From contig NZ_JACIJP010000005.1 in NCBI RefSeq assembly GCF_014199435.1, positions 1-64,000 on the forward strand: 64,000 nucleotides of DNA, written 5' to 3'. A model generated the notes under the pieces. It saw only the letters and a program-made list of their open reading frames with translations, was not told where the DNA came from and made no database searches. This document shows positions 62,824-64,000 of this stretch, piece by piece; the stretch's first letter is position 1, and every line of letters begins with the position of its first letter. Made by a program: the position numbers and the translations under genes. The stretch comes from Sphingobium subterraneum. Lineage in GTDB: Bacteria > Pseudomonadota > Alphaproteobacteria > Sphingomonadales > Sphingomonadaceae.

Positions 62824-62959
62824 AACCCCTCCCCAAACTCTGCGGTGCGCGACTCCAATTCACAGATAGTCAGACATTGGCATATCTCGCGCGATTCTTT
62901 TTACAAGTAGTATGTCAAATGCAGCCTCTTGTATGAACGCCTCGTGAAGGAATGTCCGG

Positions 62960-64000
62960 TCAATCAGGCGTCAGAAGAAGGATGCCGCCTATGGTGACGA
63001 AGGCCGTCAGAGCGAAGTTGAAAATTCCCAGCGCCAGCGTGAAATGCCGTGCGCCGCGCATGAACGGCATCATGGCCAGGGGCAGGACGGCAGAAACCGC
63101 CAGCAAACCAAGTTGCGTCGGGATCATCCAGCCCGGCGGCGGTGCTCCACCATAGGTACGATCGTCGAGCAGGGGGCCAGCGATGAGTGCGGCAATCCAA
63201 GGCGTCACGAGCAGGATGAGCATCGGCAGGCGCCGCCGGATAGGCAGGCGATCGTGGGGCAGAGCGGCAAGGGCTGCGAGCGTAATCAGCACCAACAGAC
63301 CCAGCAACCGCGGCGGAAGCGCATTGCCCAAGAGCTGGAAAATGCCTGATAGGATCAGCATGGCAACAGCCGCGACGAGCCAGGGCAACAAGCGATAGCG
63401 GGGCACCTGGGCATTGGGCGTGATTCTTGCGCCGGGCGCGATCGGATCGTCCAACTTCCGCGGAAGCGACGGCTCGGGCGGCGCAGCGGGTGTTTCGTAG
63501 TCGAATGGCTCCAGGCCCACGGGCTCAGGCGGAACGCCCATCTCACCGATGGCCAGCATTTCGGAGAGGGCCAGTTTCCGCATCACCGGAATATCGTGCG
63601 ATAGTTCCCCTTCCGGCCCAATGAAGGCGAGGCTGGTCTTGCGGCTCAGAATATTGGCCGTCCGGCGAACCGCCTCAGGGTCTTGCGTCGTGGCGGATTC
63701 CCTGAAGCCAGCGGCTGCGAATGCGCGCATTGCGCGAGCGTTTGGCGCGATGCCTTCGGTTGGCAATGGGGCTGTCACGCGGATCTCCCCATGCCTGGTC
63801 GCCATAACACCGAAAATCCAGTCGCTGCGATCACTAGAGAGGATGCCTTCAGGGTTCATGGGGTGCCGGAAGGTTTCCGTCCCGCGCGCGGACGTCACTT
63901 CCCAGCCGCCGATCTGGTCAACTTGCCAGGCGCAATGATCGATCGAGCCACCCAGCTCCGGCACGATCTCAAGCTGGACCGGTGCCGCGCAGTCGATGCT
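62960..64000 (-). CDS. Uncharacterised membrane protein, 5' end beyond the window
   Basis: At least 346 aa; the frame continues open past the right edge (SIDCAAPVQLEIVPELGG upstream of the first GTG), so it is partial. The N-terminal ~190 residues are soluble (GGWEVTSARGTETFRHPMNP, SSDRSDWIFGVMATRHGEIR); the C-terminal half has about five or six spans (LLPWLVAAVAMLILSGIFQL to AFVTIGGILLL). Not recognised. It is 136 bases upstream of, and on the same strand as, the 465-aa membrane gene. Confidence 0.7.
   Translation of the reverse strand, partial: SIDCAAPVQLEIVPELGGSIDHCAWQVDQIGGWEVTSARGTETFRHPMNPEGILSSDRSDWIFGVMATRHGEIRVTAPLPTEGIAPNARAMRAFAAAGFRESATTQDPEAVRRTANILSRKTSLAFIGPEGELSHDIPVMRKLALSEMLAIGEMGVPPEPVGLEPFDYETPAAPPEPSLPRKLDDPIAPGARITPNAQVPRYRLLPWLVAAVAMLILSGIFQLLGNALPPRLLGLLVLITLAALAALPHDRLPIRRRLPMLILLVTPWIAALIAGPLLDDRTYGGAPPPGWMIPTQLGLLAVSAVLPLAMMPFMRGARHFTLALGIFNFALTAFVTIGGILLLTPD

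Noticed and set aside
61624-62910. A 428-codon plus-strand frame opposite the uncharacterised membrane protein
   Set aside because: The minus-strand frame has a signal peptide, spans and a good Shine-Dalgarno; the plus-strand frame has none.

Overview
The window is GC-rich chromosomal DNA from an alphaproteobacterium, most likely a sphingomonad (Sphingomonadaceae). The protein sequences, the arrangement of the str-S10-spc-alpha ribosomal supercluster without rpmJ, and two REP-like hairpin pairs between ribosomal genes all fit this. Genus and species cannot be fixed from the sequence alone. No rRNA, tRNA or CRISPR array was recognised.

Layout. (1) 67-3986, minus: rpmH-rnpA-yidD-yidC-engB-GST, the usual ribosome/RNase P/membrane-insertase cluster. 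(2) 4126-6865, minus: a five-gene operon (DUF1428, two VOC proteins, GST, SRPBCC) divergent from an HxlR regulator carrying an SCP2-like C-terminus. (3) 7703-11300: the ComM/YifB ATPase, an orphan ExbD, a bactofilin and an M23 peptidase. (4) 11742-33337, plus: rpsL-rpsG-fusA-tuf, the S10 and spc clusters, secY-adk and, after two antiparallel inserted genes (a glycosyltransferase and a single-domain response regulator), rpsM-rpsK-rpoA-rplQ. Several intrinsic terminators or attenuators lie inside this array. (5) 33491-35773: a secreted prolyl oligopeptidase. (6) 36164-46380: a complete kdpFABCDE operon with two extra tiny upstream ORFs, divergent from kup, with a candidate KdpE-type tandem repeat between them.

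(7) 46686-60733 is the most unusual part, a self-contained secreted-peptide system. It holds a 54-aa peptide gene (double-Gly leader, Gly10 tract, Cys-containing tail) lying in frame at the 3' end of a large unfamiliar ORF. It also has a TolC/NodT outer-membrane channel, an HlyD adaptor, an ABC transporter with an intact C39 leader peptidase, a second ABC transporter with a degenerate C39 domain, and a winged-helix methyltransferase. The last part is an ECF sigma / membrane anti-sigma / subtilase / outer-membrane-protein operon. Four promoter-like elements (A/GGAATA, 15-16 bases, CGTT) stand before the four transcription units, which suggests that the ECF factor controls the whole set. A decayed integrase N-terminus lies at its left border.

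(8) 60977-64000, minus: an uncharacterised module of a short periplasmic binding-protein-like protein, a signal-peptide/membrane protein and a membrane protein cut by the window edge.
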